37,063 nt of DNA from Chloroflexota bacterium (lineage in GTDB: Bacteria; Chloroflexota; Chloroflexia; Chloroflexales; Roseiflexaceae). Location: positions 1-37,063 of the forward strand of contig JAUQOW010000013.1 in assembly GCA_030550675.1 (NCBI GenBank). The letters run 5' to 3'. The translations under genes were made by a program, and so were the position numbers. Position 1 is the stretch's first letter, and the number at the start of each line of letters is the position of its first letter. Below are positions 1-9,100 of the stretch, in pieces. The notes under the pieces are model-generated. The model was given only the letters and a program-made list of their open reading frames with translations, did not search any database and was not told the DNA's origin.

Positions 1-1726
1 CGGCAATCTTAGCGCTCCCAAACTCACGCTGCAGACGTTCCAGCATCCGTTCGACGCCCTGCCAGTCGGGGTGGAGCACCAGGATATGTTCCAGCGGCAC
101 GCCGCGTTCGTGGAGCGTCCGAATCTCGTTCACAACGCGAGTCAACTCGTCCTGCTCGCTGTCCAGCGCGATAATCTGCGGCGGCTCATTGTGCGCCTGA
201 AAGGCGGCTCGCGCGATAATCGCCTCCTCATCGCCGGGCAGGCGCATTTGATACATGCGAGAGGCGAAGTCGAGGATGGCGGGCGTTGTTCGATATGATC
301 GATCGAGGCGAACCGAACGTCCGCGCACCTCTAATCCCAACGTCTTCCACGACTGCCCGCGCCGCAAAAAGCCCTGCGTCGGATCAGCAACAACGAACAG
401 ATGACCTTTCGGGTTGAGGATCAGTCTGATGATTTCAAACCAGATCGGCGCAAAGAACTGCGCTTCATCGATCAGAATAAAGTCGTACGGTTGAAAGGAG
501 ACGCGATCCTCGATCAGCGCGCGCCAGACACGGCGCGGAACATCGCCCCAATCAAAGAGGTCCCTTGCTCTCAGTTGGCGCTGATACGCCAGCATCGCGT
601 CATACATCCGGTTGCGCATGGCTTCGTTCAAGCCAAACCCGCGCCCTGATCGATCAGCAGACAGGTAATCCTGGCGCGTACTCAACAACCGATCTTTGAA
701 CCAGTCGATTTCCTCCTGCAACATTCGTTCCGAAATGGATGTATCCGCCAGGTGCTGGCGCCAGACATCGGCGATGATCGATGCACGCTCGGACTCACTA
801 ATAATTTCTGGCCACTCTTCGTCTTGTGGCCAGTAGTCCCGGCACCACTTATGGAAGGTTTTCCACTCGACAGCAGTATCGCCATCGGTGAGGCGTTTGT
901 AGCGCGCTTCGAGATCGAGGCTTAGCGGACGATTGAAGGTTAAGGCGAGGATGCGTTTCTTCGGGAAATACTGCCGCAACAGACGAGCGCGGTAGACGAT
1001 CAACAGCGATTTGCCGCTGCCGGCCACGCCGCTGATCTGCCACACCCTCATGTCGCGGCTTGCGGCATCGGCTTCGTCCGAGAGCTCCAGATCGACCTTG
1101 AGCGCCCATTCCTGCGTCGGACTGAGGAGATAGTCAGTCAATCCAGCGGACGTGTCACGGCGCAACGGCTGACGAACGGTCATGGTTGCAGGAATGACAA
1201 CCTCAGGCGAGAAAACCGCTCGCAGCGCATCGATCTGATCGCGGGTCAGCGGAGTGCCAAGATGCGCTTCGATCCAGGCGGGAAGCCGCTCAGGAGTCAC
1301 ATCTTCGCGTCCGCCCGCCCGGATGCCTGGAGGCAGCGCCCGGCGCAGATCGCCAGAGGAAATGTTCGGGAAGAGGACGACGCCGGGAACCTGTCCAGGA
1401 GATGGAGCGCCCTCGCGTTCGCCAAGCGCTGACCAGAACCGTTGTAGCGCTTCCCGTTCGACGCCGCCAAAAACGACTCCATCGTCGAATAACTCTCTCT
1501 GTAAGGCGTGTTGCGCATCCTGTGGCGTTGCTGTTGAGACCTTGATAATCAGGAACCGCCCGGAACGGTGACGCACCAGAAAATCTGGTTCAGGGGCGCC
1601 GCTCACGACGATGCGCTGCCAGACGGCATAGTCGTCATCCGGTAACGAGCGTTTCAGCAATCGGAAGACTTTCCCCGTTTCCGGCGGCAGCATACCAGCA
1701 GGTTTTTCAGGAAACATGGCAGCCAT
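1..1726 (-). CDS. Superfamily I DNA/RNA helicase with nuclease-like N-terminus, 3' partial
   Basis: This gene is absent from the ORF track because it runs off the left edge, but the minus strand reads open from ATG at 1726 to base 1 (575 codons). The N-terminal ~150 residues contain a stretch (PDFLV...FLIIKV) resembling the core strand pattern of NERD or PD-(D/E)XK domains, though the usual acidic residue before the Lys is not obvious. The helicase core follows: Walker A GVAGSGKS near residue 232, Walker B ILIDEAQ, motif III VADPTQGFLRRGQSW and motif IV LDRSYRTT. These are UvrD/Rep-type motifs, so the product should be an ATP-dependent translocase on nucleic acid. The C-terminal motifs V and VI lie outside the window. 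It starts 43 bp after the neighbouring helicase gene on the same strand, so the two are probably co-transcribed. GTG codons just upstream of 1726 are alternative starts. The helicase call is firm; the NERD assignment is tentative. Confidence 0.82.
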   Translation of the reverse strand, partial: MAAMFPEKPAGMLPPETGKVFRLLKRSLPDDDYAVWQRIVVSGAPEPDFLVRHRSGRFLIIKVSTATPQDAQHALQRELFDDGVVFGGVEREALQRFWSALGEREGAPSPGQVPGVVLFPNISSGDLRRALPPGIRAGGREDVTPERLPAWIEAHLGTPLTRDQIDALRAVFSPEVVIPATMTVRQPLRRDTSAGLTDYLLSPTQEWALKVDLELSDEADAASRDMRVWQISGVAGSGKSLLIVYRARLLRQYFPKKRILALTFNRPLSLDLEARYKRLTDGDTAVEWKTFHKWCRDYWPQDEEWPEIISESERASIIADVWRQHLADTSISERMLQEEIDWFKDRLLSTRQDYLSADRSGRGFGLNEAMRNRMYDAMLAYQRQLRARDLFDWGDVPRRVWRALIEDRVSFQPYDFILIDEAQFFAPIWFEIIRLILNPKGHLFVVADPTQGFLRRGQSWKTLGLEVRGRSVRLDRSYRTTPAILDFASRMYQMRLPGDEEAIIARAAFQAHNEPPQIIALDSEQDELTRVVNEIRTLHERGVPLEHILVLHPDWQGVERMLERLQREFGSAKIA

Positions 1727-1769
1727 AGGTTGCACCCGCACCACAAACGCACATTGTTCCCGGAATATA

Positions 1770-3554
1770 CTACCGCACGTGGGGTGCGCTGCGATACGCA
1801 CATGATGAAATCAGGTCTCTCAATTGCTCGATCAGCGCCCGATACTCCCAATTTTCCGGCGCTGTCGAGAGCAAATGACGGCTGCCTACAATGATCAGTT
1901 TCACCCGCGCGCGGGTCACAGCGACGTTCAGGCGTTCCGGCTGCAGAAAGAAATCCGCGATCCTGGCGGCAAACGCCGGGTTTGACGTGGTCAGCGAGAG
2001 GAGAACGACCTCGCGTTCCTGTCCCTGCATTCGCTCAACTGTATCAACGACGATTGCCCGCCGTTGGTTGTCATCGGGAATGACGGATCGCATCAGATTA
2101 CGAATGAGACGTCCCTGCGCCCGGTACGGCGCAATAACGCCGATTTCGGCGGGTTCAACGCCGCAGCGCAGGAGTTCGGCAATCAGGTCGCAGATCAGGG
2201 TCGCTTCCTCCTGGCTTCTCGTTGTAGTGTTGCGATGCCGCAGATCGACAAAGACTTTGGGAGTTTCCGGGTCCAGAATGTCGATAAATCGTGTCGGCGG
2301 TCGCTGATAGACGATCCGGCGTCTGGCGATCGCTTCCGTAGCGCAGCGTAGCTTGCCGTAGTAGTGCTGCTGGCTAGGACAGGCGGTCAGTTCGGCGTTC
2401 ATCCGGTAGGTCTCGTTGAGCATCGTATCAAACCGTCGCCCGACGAGCGCGCCAAACACGGAGGAACGGAGCCATGCCTCCCGATGCTTCGCCGTCAGAA
2501 CTGGCGGCAACTGTTTGTGGTCGCCGATGAAGATATACCGCTTTGCGACCAGCATGCCCATAATGGCGAGCGGCATGGTTATCTGGCTGGCTTCATCGAA
2601 GATCACCGCGTCAAACTCGACGCCGCTGAGACGCTTCGTGCGTGTCGCAAACGGCGTCGCACCAATCGCATATCCGCCGCTACATTCCACCAGCGGCGAT
2701 TGATCGAACGTCTCGTAATTCTTGACGCCTTTGAGTCCTTCAGCGCGCGCCCGACGCCCGATTTTGCAGAACGCAACTGGCGCCGCATCACCGCGCCGAT
2801 TGAGATCGGCGATCTTCTCTAGTGCATTGTTAATGGCATGGTGCGTCAAAGCAGTCACAAAAACGCGCTCGCCATCTTCGACGAGCAACTGAACAAGACG
2901 GGCAAGCGCCAGCGTTTTGCCTGTGCCGGGGGGACCCTGGATCAGCCAGGTCAGGTTAGTGGCATACGCATTGGCCACGGCTTCGCACTGCGCCATATTC
3001 AATCCCCATCGTTCAGCTCGCTCGTACGCCCGCTCATAGCGTTCGTAATCGATGGTCGGTTCGACCTTCCCCATCAGAAGCGGCAGAATGCGTTGCTGTC
3101 CAATGGTTGTTTCCGCGACCTGATTGAGCGCATCGAGGATATACTGGCTGACATCTACGTAGCCCTGGTCGAGCGCCCATCCCGTCTGCTGGTGCAGGAT
3201 TCGTCCCCAATTGACGTCGGAGTCGCGTATCGAGACGAGCAGGCGCGTTTCGTCGTCGACTTCGAGAGTGCAAAGGGCGCGCGGCTCTTCAAACGGGTTG
3301 CCGCGGTTCAGCAGCAGCACATCGCCTTCGCGGAAACGTGACATATTGCACGGACAGGCGAGTTCGACGACACCCTCCGGGGTCACACGCACGACCTGTA
3401 CACCTTCAATGGCGTTTCCGTCCGCTACCCGTTCAGCGAGCGGCCTCGACCAGGTCTGAAACAGTTGTTGACGTGCACTGTCGGCTTCGTCAAGCACGAG
3501 GCGGCGCAACTGACGGAGGAAATCAGCCGGAGACAGGGGGTGATTGAGTGACAT
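1770..3554 (-). CDS. UPF1/DNA2-like superfamily 1B helicase
   Basis: The 594-residue product carries all the SF1 motifs in order: Walker A GPPGTGKT (207-214), DEAS in VIFDEASQ (320-323), motif III GDHKQLPP (344-351), motif V VERMQGQE (about 506-513) and motif VI LNVAVTRAR (about 542-550). This pattern matches the AAA_11/AAA_12 family (UPF1, DNA2, SETX-like helicases), which move 5'-3' on single-stranded nucleic acid. The first ~120 residues resemble a small beta-barrel-like accessory region, but I cannot name it. The ORF track starts 50 codons upstream; I prefer MSLNHPLS because the extra N-terminus is Arg/Cys-rich and looks untranslated. No strong ribosome-binding site is visible for either start. 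A second SF1 helicase lies 43 bp downstream, suggesting a two-helicase operon. No nuclease motif is visible in this protein. Confidence 0.85.
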   Translation of the reverse strand: MSLNHPLSPADFLRQLRRLVLDEADSARQQLFQTWSRPLAERVADGNAIEGVQVVRVTPEGVVELACPCNMSRFREGDVLLLNRGNPFEEPRALCTLEVDDETRLLVSIRDSDVNWGRILHQQTGWALDQGYVDVSQYILDALNQVAETTIGQQRILPLLMGKVEPTIDYERYERAYERAERWGLNMAQCEAVANAYATNLTWLIQGPPGTGKTLALARLVQLLVEDGERVFVTALTHHAINNALEKIADLNRRGDAAPVAFCKIGRRARAEGLKGVKNYETFDQSPLVECSGGYAIGATPFATRTKRLSGVEFDAVIFDEASQITMPLAIMGMLVAKRYIFIGDHKQLPPVLTAKHREAWLRSSVFGALVGRRFDTMLNETYRMNAELTACPSQQHYYGKLRCATEAIARRRIVYQRPPTRFIDILDPETPKVFVDLRHRNTTTRSQEEATLICDLIAELLRCGVEPAEIGVIAPYRAQGRLIRNLMRSVIPDDNQRRAIVVDTVERMQGQEREVVLLSLTTSNPAFAARIADFFLQPERLNVAVTRARVKLIIVGSRHLLSTAPENWEYRALIEQLRDLISSCAYRSAPHVR

Positions 3555-4045
3555 GAATGCTTCGAATGATCGTTTGCAGCGACGAAGACACCGATGCCCT
3601 GCGACTATGCGCGCTGTCGTAGCATGCCAGTGTAACGCAAGCGTCGGTTCGCTGTCAAAGAATGGGGGAATACGGAGGTCCAGGCATGAATTGTCAGACG
3701 GCAAGCACGCGCGTCTCTGCTGCGCCGCGCCCTGGCTAGCGATTGAAGTCGCGCCAGGCAGGCGCGCCGCTGGGCGTCCGCGTGCGGTTCGACACGCTCA
3801 CCACACGCGGACGCGGTCGTTCCCGTCCGCGCAGGCGGACGGTCGGTCGCAGGTTCAGCAGGGGCGATGTCAATCGCTGGCAACCGGAGCGTCGTTTCCT
3901 GACACATCATGCCTGCACCAGGGAATATGCCCGCGTCTGAAACGTACCGCTCGTCCGTCAGCGACATCAGGCGCATGGGCGGCAACGCGCCTCACTGCTG
4001 ATCGCAGCGCCTTTTCCAAACCGCGATCAATGGGGAGGCGCCTTG
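3555..4045. other. Intergenic region with imperfect palindromes, no convincing gene
   Basis: About 490 bp separate the helicase operon from the DUF4258 gene. The region contains an 11-bp perfect inverted repeat (GCGTCCGCGTG / CACGCGGACGC at 3774-3784 and 3804-3814) with a 19-nt loop. The loop includes TTCGACACGCTCA, which recalls the core of the MITE-like repeats elsewhere in this window. The ORFs called here (for example 3605-3985 minus) have Arg/Ala-rich products with no recognisable domain and I treat them as spurious. The promoter of the helicase operon should lie in the part next to 3554, but no clear -35/-10 pair stands out. Confidence 0.5.
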
Positions 4046-4366
4046 TCAATTGCTGCTCCACGCCTTCCCCGCCGTTCGGTCGTACTTCTGCTTGCGGCGA
4101 ATGTCGCGCAGGGCGCGCCGGTTGCGGTAAACGGTGATGAGCACCGGGGTCTCCCCGGTATCGTTGATGACCAGCGTGGCGCCTTCCAGATGATGATATT
4201 TTTGAAAGGTCGCGCGATCCGTTGGGATGTTACGCCGTCCGAGGAAGATGTGCAGCACGCCGCCGCTGCGGATGCGACGCCCGTGTCGCATAATGAAATC
4301 TACCTCGTCATCGTTCAGATTGCGCTGCGCCTGGCGCAGACGCGCGTGATTGCTGATGGCGATCAT
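4046..4366 (-). CDS. DUF4258 domain protein
   Basis: This 106-residue basic protein begins with NHARLRQAQRNLNDDEVDFIMRHG-type sequence, the typical start of DUF4258 proteins (a histidine-alanine-arginine stretch followed by a helix). The later part, TLVINDTGETPVLITVYRN, forms the expected beta-hairpin pattern. The family is small and poorly characterised; some members sit near toxin-antitoxin genes and have been compared with RelE-like folds, but I see no antitoxin partner here. The start is supported by a good ribosome-binding site, GAGGAGG, six bases before the ATG. It is a single gene on the minus strand, with a MITE-like repeat in its upstream region. Confidence 0.7.
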   Translation of the reverse strand: MIAISNHARLRQAQRNLNDDEVDFIMRHGRRIRSGGVLHIFLGRRNIPTDRATFQKYHHLEGATLVINDTGETPVLITVYRNRRALRDIRRKQKYDRTAGKAWSSN

Positions 4367-4776
4367 TGCTGCCTCCTCTGTTCACATGCGGCGTCTGCCT
4401 TTGTCTTCAGATACGCGGCTGCTTCATCATTCGTTGCATTCAGCATAGCGCGTTTCTATGAACAGGATAAGACACGCACACCCCGTTTTTTTCATCTTCG
4501 CCGATTGACAATGAGCGAAGCGATTGGGTATCATTCATGCACGTCTGTTCGGAGAACTGATCGGAAGATCAACCAGATACCAGACAATCTCGTGATCGGC
4601 GTTGGCTTCGACAGGCTCAGCCAACGCCGACCGCTCCACAGGTACAGGCGTGTTTGTCCGGGTTTGATTGATCTTCCTATGAGAACCAGGAACCAGGAAG
4701 TGGGAGCCAGGAATCGAGAGTCGCAGAGCGTGATTGACGGGCGACTCTCAACAGTCCGACGAAGGCGGCTGTTCTT
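4367..4776. other. Intergenic region holding MITE-like repeat copy A
   Basis: This gap separates the divergently transcribed DUF4258 and ECF sigma genes, so it should hold promoters for both. It contains a 115-bp MITE-like repeat (see 4563-4677) and, just after it, short degenerate direct repeats of CCAGGA around 4684-4711. I see no RNA gene and no ORF worth calling. The repeat lies only about 100 bp before the sigma-factor start, so it may affect that gene's expression. Confidence 0.5.
4563..4677. repeat. MITE-like palindromic repeat, copy A
   Basis: Terminal inverted repeats GGAAGATCAA / TTGATCTTCC bound a 115-bp unit. In its middle sits a hairpin core, GTTGGCT...AGCCAAC, around CGACAGGCT. 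Reverse-complementing this unit gives a close match to copy C at 34008-34116, and a weaker match to copy B at 19786-19918. There is no coding capacity, so it fits a non-autonomous mobile element or an extragenic palindrome family. A target-site duplication is not evident. Confidence 0.7.
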
Positions 4777-5424
4777 ATGACGCAACAACGTTCGTGGTAT
4801 GAGGTGGTGCAGGAGTGTCAGGCGCGCGTAGCGCGCCTCCGCGCTGTGCTGACGACAGGCGGCGCATTGACGCCGGAACTCTGGGCAGATCTTGACGCCG
4901 TGATTCTCGCAATGCGCAACTGGATCTACGGGCGGGCGCGCAGTCTGGGACTGGATGAGGACGCCCGCAGCGAGGTTCTGCTCGCAGTGATCGAACAACT
5001 TCATAAAGACCTGCGCAGTCCCGGATTCAGCAGCATGGAGCGCAGATTTGGCTCGTATGTCTCGACGACGGTCAACCGCATTCTCCGGGAACGAAAAAAC
5101 GCGCAGCAGACCTTCTTATCTTCTCCTGAACGTCTGGACGCGCCTGTTGGCGACGATGGACCGCCGCTCTACGAGGTGATCGAGGATCCAGCGTTGGAAC
5201 GTCTTGTTGAAGCGTACCGTGACGAAGACGAGCGCAGGCGATTACACGAAGCGATTGCAGCGCTTCCCACAATTGATCGCACTGTTATCACCCATCGTCT
5301 GAATGGAAGACGCGGGATCGATATCGCACAGATGCTCGGAATGTCGCCCGCAAATGTTACACATATCTACAATCGCGCGGTCAAACGGCTGCGTCAGATG
5401 CTGACGAACGGGGAGTCATCATGA
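4777..5424 (+). CDS. ECF-type RNA polymerase sigma factor
   Basis: This 215-residue protein has the layout of a sigma-70 family ECF factor. A helical region 2 comes first, including FGSYVSTTVNRILRERKN (a match to the region 2.3-2.4 style, around residues 87-105). Then follows a linker and a region 4 helix-turn-helix, LPTIDRTVITHRLNG...IDIAQMLGMSPANVTHIYNRAVKRLRQ, near the C-terminus. It would direct RNA polymerase to a specific regulon. The start codon follows AAGGCGG at a 9-nt distance. Its last codons overlap the next gene as ATGA, so the two proteins are translationally coupled, a common arrangement for a sigma factor and its regulator. The long N-terminal extension of about 45 residues is unusual for a minimal ECF protein. 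The signal it responds to is unknown. Confidence 0.8.
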   Translation: MTQQRSWYEVVQECQARVARLRAVLTTGGALTPELWADLDAVILAMRNWIYGRARSLGLDEDARSEVLLAVIEQLHKDLRSPGFSSMERRFGSYVSTTVNRILRERKNAQQTFLSSPERLDAPVGDDGPPLYEVIEDPALERLVEAYRDEDERRRLHEAIAALPTIDRTVITHRLNGRRGIDIAQMLGMSPANVTHIYNRAVKRLRQMLTNGESS

Positions 5425-6035
5425 AAGACCGCTCCTATTTTATCGAGGCGGCGCTGCGTTACGAGGAACTGCTCGAATCGGGGCAGATCGTCAGTATCGA
5501 TGCATTTGTGGCGCAGGAGCCGCCGGAGGTGCGCGAGGAACTACGCGCTTTTCTCGAGTTCAACCTGACGCTTGGCGAATTGGACGAGCCAGTAGCGTTG
5601 TCGTCGTCGGAAGAAGCGGCTGCCGACCGCGTGATGGCGCTGGCGAGGGCTGCATTTGAGCACGAGTTGAGCGGCGAGCCGGTGCAGAACCTGACTGACC
5701 TGCGCAAGGCGCGCCAGTTGACGGTTGGACGGCTGGCGCGCCAGTTGAAACTGCCGGTCGATCTGCTATCGCGTCTGGAGCGCGGCAAGGTGCGCGTCGC
5801 CACCATCCCCGAACGATTGATCGAGCGCCTCGCCGATGCGCTGCAAACCACGTCGTCCGTCATTCAGGCGGCATTGCTCGCTCCGCCGCCGGTCAGCGCA
5901 GCAGCGCGGCTGAACGCCGAGGATGGAATTGTCGAGCCGGAAGAGCCAGCGGTCAGTTTTGCGCAGGCGTTTACCGAGAGCGCTCCAACCGAGGAAGAGC
6001 GGGCCGCATGGGCTGATGTGCTGTCAGGCGTCTGA
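5421..6035 (+). CDS. XRE-type helix-turn-helix protein, possible regulator of the sigma factor
   Basis: The 204-residue product has an acidic, helical N-terminal half, which begins MKDRSYFIEAALRYEELLESG. A Cro/C1-type helix-turn-helix follows at roughly residues 90-150 (LTDLRKARQLTVGRLARQLKLPVDLLSRLERGKV). A Pro/Ala/Glu-rich tail ends the protein. No transmembrane segment or zinc-finger anti-sigma motif (HxxxCxxC) is visible. The gene overlaps the ECF sigma gene by 4 bp and has a GGGAG ribosome-binding site. It lies 87 bp before a gene whose N-terminus is an ImmA/IrrE peptidase, a family known in ICEBs1 and Deinococcus to cleave XRE-type repressors. I infer that this protein may be both partner of the sigma factor and substrate of that peptidase; neither is shown by sequence. 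Confidence 0.72.
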   Translation: MKDRSYFIEAALRYEELLESGQIVSIDAFVAQEPPEVREELRAFLEFNLTLGELDEPVALSSSEEAAADRVMALARAAFEHELSGEPVQNLTDLRKARQLTVGRLARQLKLPVDLLSRLERGKVRVATIPERLIERLADALQTTSSVIQAALLAPPPVSAAARLNAEDGIVEPEEPAVSFAQAFTESAPTEEERAAWADVLSGV

Positions 6036-6122
6036 TGCTGAAGCAGTCGGGTGCAAGTTCGTTCCTTACGGCATTTCCTGTCACGCAAGACGCAACGACG
6101 CAAAGTGCGCTTCCATGGAGTG

Positions 6123-9100
6123 ATGAGCGTTCAAGTACAGCATATTCGGGCGTTGGCATGTGAAATTCGCCGAACCTATCTGGAACTCGCTGGCGGCGCG
6201 TCAGATCATCCGCTCCCGCTCGATGATCTGGCAGAGACTCTCTGGGAGTTGACGGTCGTCCCGACGACAACGCTCGCCGAAGGCATTCAGGGGAAAGTCG
6301 AGCCGGAGCTCCAGGTCATTCGGGTTCGACGCGATCTTCCGCCGACCCGCCAGCGCTTTGTGGTTGCCCACGAGATCGGTCATGTGGCGCTTGAAGGACT
6401 GACTGCCGGACCGTTCCGCGACACCGACGACACTCTCGACGAGCGTGCGGCTGGCGAGGACGCCGATGAGAAGGCGGTCCGCACCTACAACACGCGCGAG
6501 CGCCGCGAGCGAGAGGCGAACCTTTTTGCGCTCGAATTGCTGATACCGGCGGAAGAGCTCTGGCGTGCGGTTCAGCAACCGGGCTGGAGCATCGAGACGC
6601 TGGCGGCGCACTTTGCCGTATCTTCCGACGCCATTCGCGCTCAACTGGTGAATGTCTGCTGTCTCGAACCGCCAGGCTTGCAGGAAACGCCTGTCGAAAA
6701 GCGCACTGCGTCCTTCACCCCCGACCCGGAACAGCAGGCGGCGGTTGATGCGCCGCTGCCGGTGCTGCTCGCCGCCGGACCCGGCACGGGCAAGACGCGC
6801 AGCATCGTGGCGAAGTATGTTTCGCTGGCGCGTCAGGGGGTCGATCCGGCGTCTATTCTGGCGCTGACATTCTCGAATCGGGCGGCGGAAGAAATGCGGG
6901 AGCGAATCATTGCGGCGCTCCGTCAGGAAGCGCCGCACCTCGCCGGAAGGGTTGAGATCAGCACGTTTCACTCGTGGGGACTGAACATGCTGCGCATCTA
7001 CGGCGCACGTCTGGGGCTGCCCGTCGATGCGCGTCTGCTCGATACCGCCGATCTTTTCATGCTGCTCTCAAAACGCCTGAACGATCTGCGTCTGGAGCAT
7101 TTTAAGGACCTCCACGAGCCAACCCATCACCTGCCGACGATTATTCAGGCGATCAGTCGCATCAAGGATGAGCTATGGTCGCCGGAGGAATTTGCGCGTC
7201 TGGCAGACGCCGAAGCGCAGCGCCTGGTTGAAGAGGCGGAACAGGCTTATCCAGGGACGACTCGCAAAGCTGCGGAGGCGCGCGAACGCGCCGCACGGCA
7301 AGCCGCCGCACTGCGCGAACTGGCGAAGATTTACCCGCGTTATGAAGCCATTCTGCGCGAAGCGGGAGCGCTCGATTATGGCGACCTGATCGTGCTGCCG
7401 GTCAGGGCGCTGCGCGATCATCCGGCAATCGCCGCCGATCTCCGCCGGCGCTACCGCTACCTGCTCGTCGACGAGTTTCAGGACATCAATTATGCGTCGG
7501 GCGAGTTGATCCGGCTGCTTGACGGCGGACGCGGGCAGGTGTGGGCAGTTGGCGACGCCTGGCAGAGCATCTACCGTTTTCGCGGCGCGTCCGCCGCCAA
7601 CCTCAATGAATTTACCCGGAACTATCCTCAGGCGAACATTTGTTACCTGACGCGCAACTACCGCTCGTTGCAACCAATCCTCGACGCCAGCGCGGCAGTG
7701 ATGGCGGGCGATCCGCGCCTTGCAGAACGACCTCCGCTCGTCGCACAGCGTTGCGGCGGCAACCATCACACTGTCATCGAGTGGGTTGCGCCGTCCCTTC
7801 AGGACGAATATGCTGCGATTGCGCATGACATTCTGCGGCGGGCGAAACGCGGCGACCGCCGATGTCCGCCAGCCTGCGCGGTGCGGCGCTGGACGGCTAC
7901 ATGCGGAAAGATGCGGCGAATGGTGCGACGTCCTGCGCTTTCGTTCCGTCGCTGGCGCTTCCGCGATCATGCCATCCTCTGCCGCACCCACGAACAGGCG
8001 AGCGCGGCGGTTGCCGTGCTTGAAGCGCATGGCATTCCTGTCGATTACATCGACAACGTGTTCGATGCGCCAGAAGTCAAGGACGTCCTGGCGGTCTGCG
8101 CTCAGATCGGAGCGACGAGCAGCGCCGGTCTGCTGCGTGCATTGACGATGCCTGAGCATCGATTGGATCCCGCCGATCTCAACCGGCTGGTTGATCTGGC
8201 GCACCACAGCCGACAGGCGCTGCCGCGAGCCGCGCGCGACCCGCAGATCATTGCACAACTGAGCGAAGCGGGACAGCGAACGCTCGCGCAGATCCAGACG
8301 ATGGTCGAGGCGCTGGAGTGCGAAGGAGACGCCTGGCAGGCGCTGACGGCATACCTGTTCCGGCACAGTCAGGCGATGCGCGAGCGGTTGATTCGCGCTG
8401 CGCGCAGGGACATCCGGGCGCAGCGCGAGCTCGCTGCGCTTGGTCGACTCCTTGCGATTGCGCGCGCCTTCGTCCAGACGGCAGCGCCAGACGAAAGAGG
8501 CGCGTCGCATTTCGTTGACTACCTTCGCGCATTGCGCGCCACTGGAGTGCGTCCACGTCCTTCGACCGGCAGACAGGCGGATGCTGTGCGAGTGATGACG
8601 GTGCATGCCGCGAAAGGATTAGAGTTTCCAATCGTATATGTGCCGGGGTTGCAGGAAGGGCGCTTTCCGGCGCGCGGCAACCAGCGTGGCGTCCCCCTAC
8701 CCGATACTCTCATTCGTGGTCCGATTGAGAGCGAGGAACAGGAGGAGCGTTATCTGCTCTACGTGGCAATGACCCGCGCGCGTGATCGGTTGGTGCTCAG
8801 CCGGGCGCTGACGCGCGGCGAAGGCGCAAGACCGGCGGATCGCTCATCGCTGCTCCCCGGCGATGGTCAGGGAAACGGCGTTCCGTGGCGTATCCGATTG
8901 ATAGAAAGCCCGATAAAATGCCCGACGCCAGCGCCCGACATACGGCTGCGCAACACGCCGTCGCCGCGCATGCCGCTGCCAGCGTCGAGCATCGATCTTG
9001 ACGGATGCAAACGGCGCTTCCTCTACCAGTATGTCTACCAACTGTACGATGATCTGTCTCCCTTTTTGCGCATGCACCAGGTCATCCGCGAATGCGTCAA

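Noticed and set aside
3605-3985. 126-codon minus-strand ORF in the intergenic gap
   Set aside because: No ribosome-binding site, Arg/Ala/Thr-rich composition and overlap with inverted repeats.
7173-8606. 477-codon minus-strand ORF over the helicase fusion
   Set aside because: Antisense of helicase motifs, Arg/His-rich and without homology-like features.
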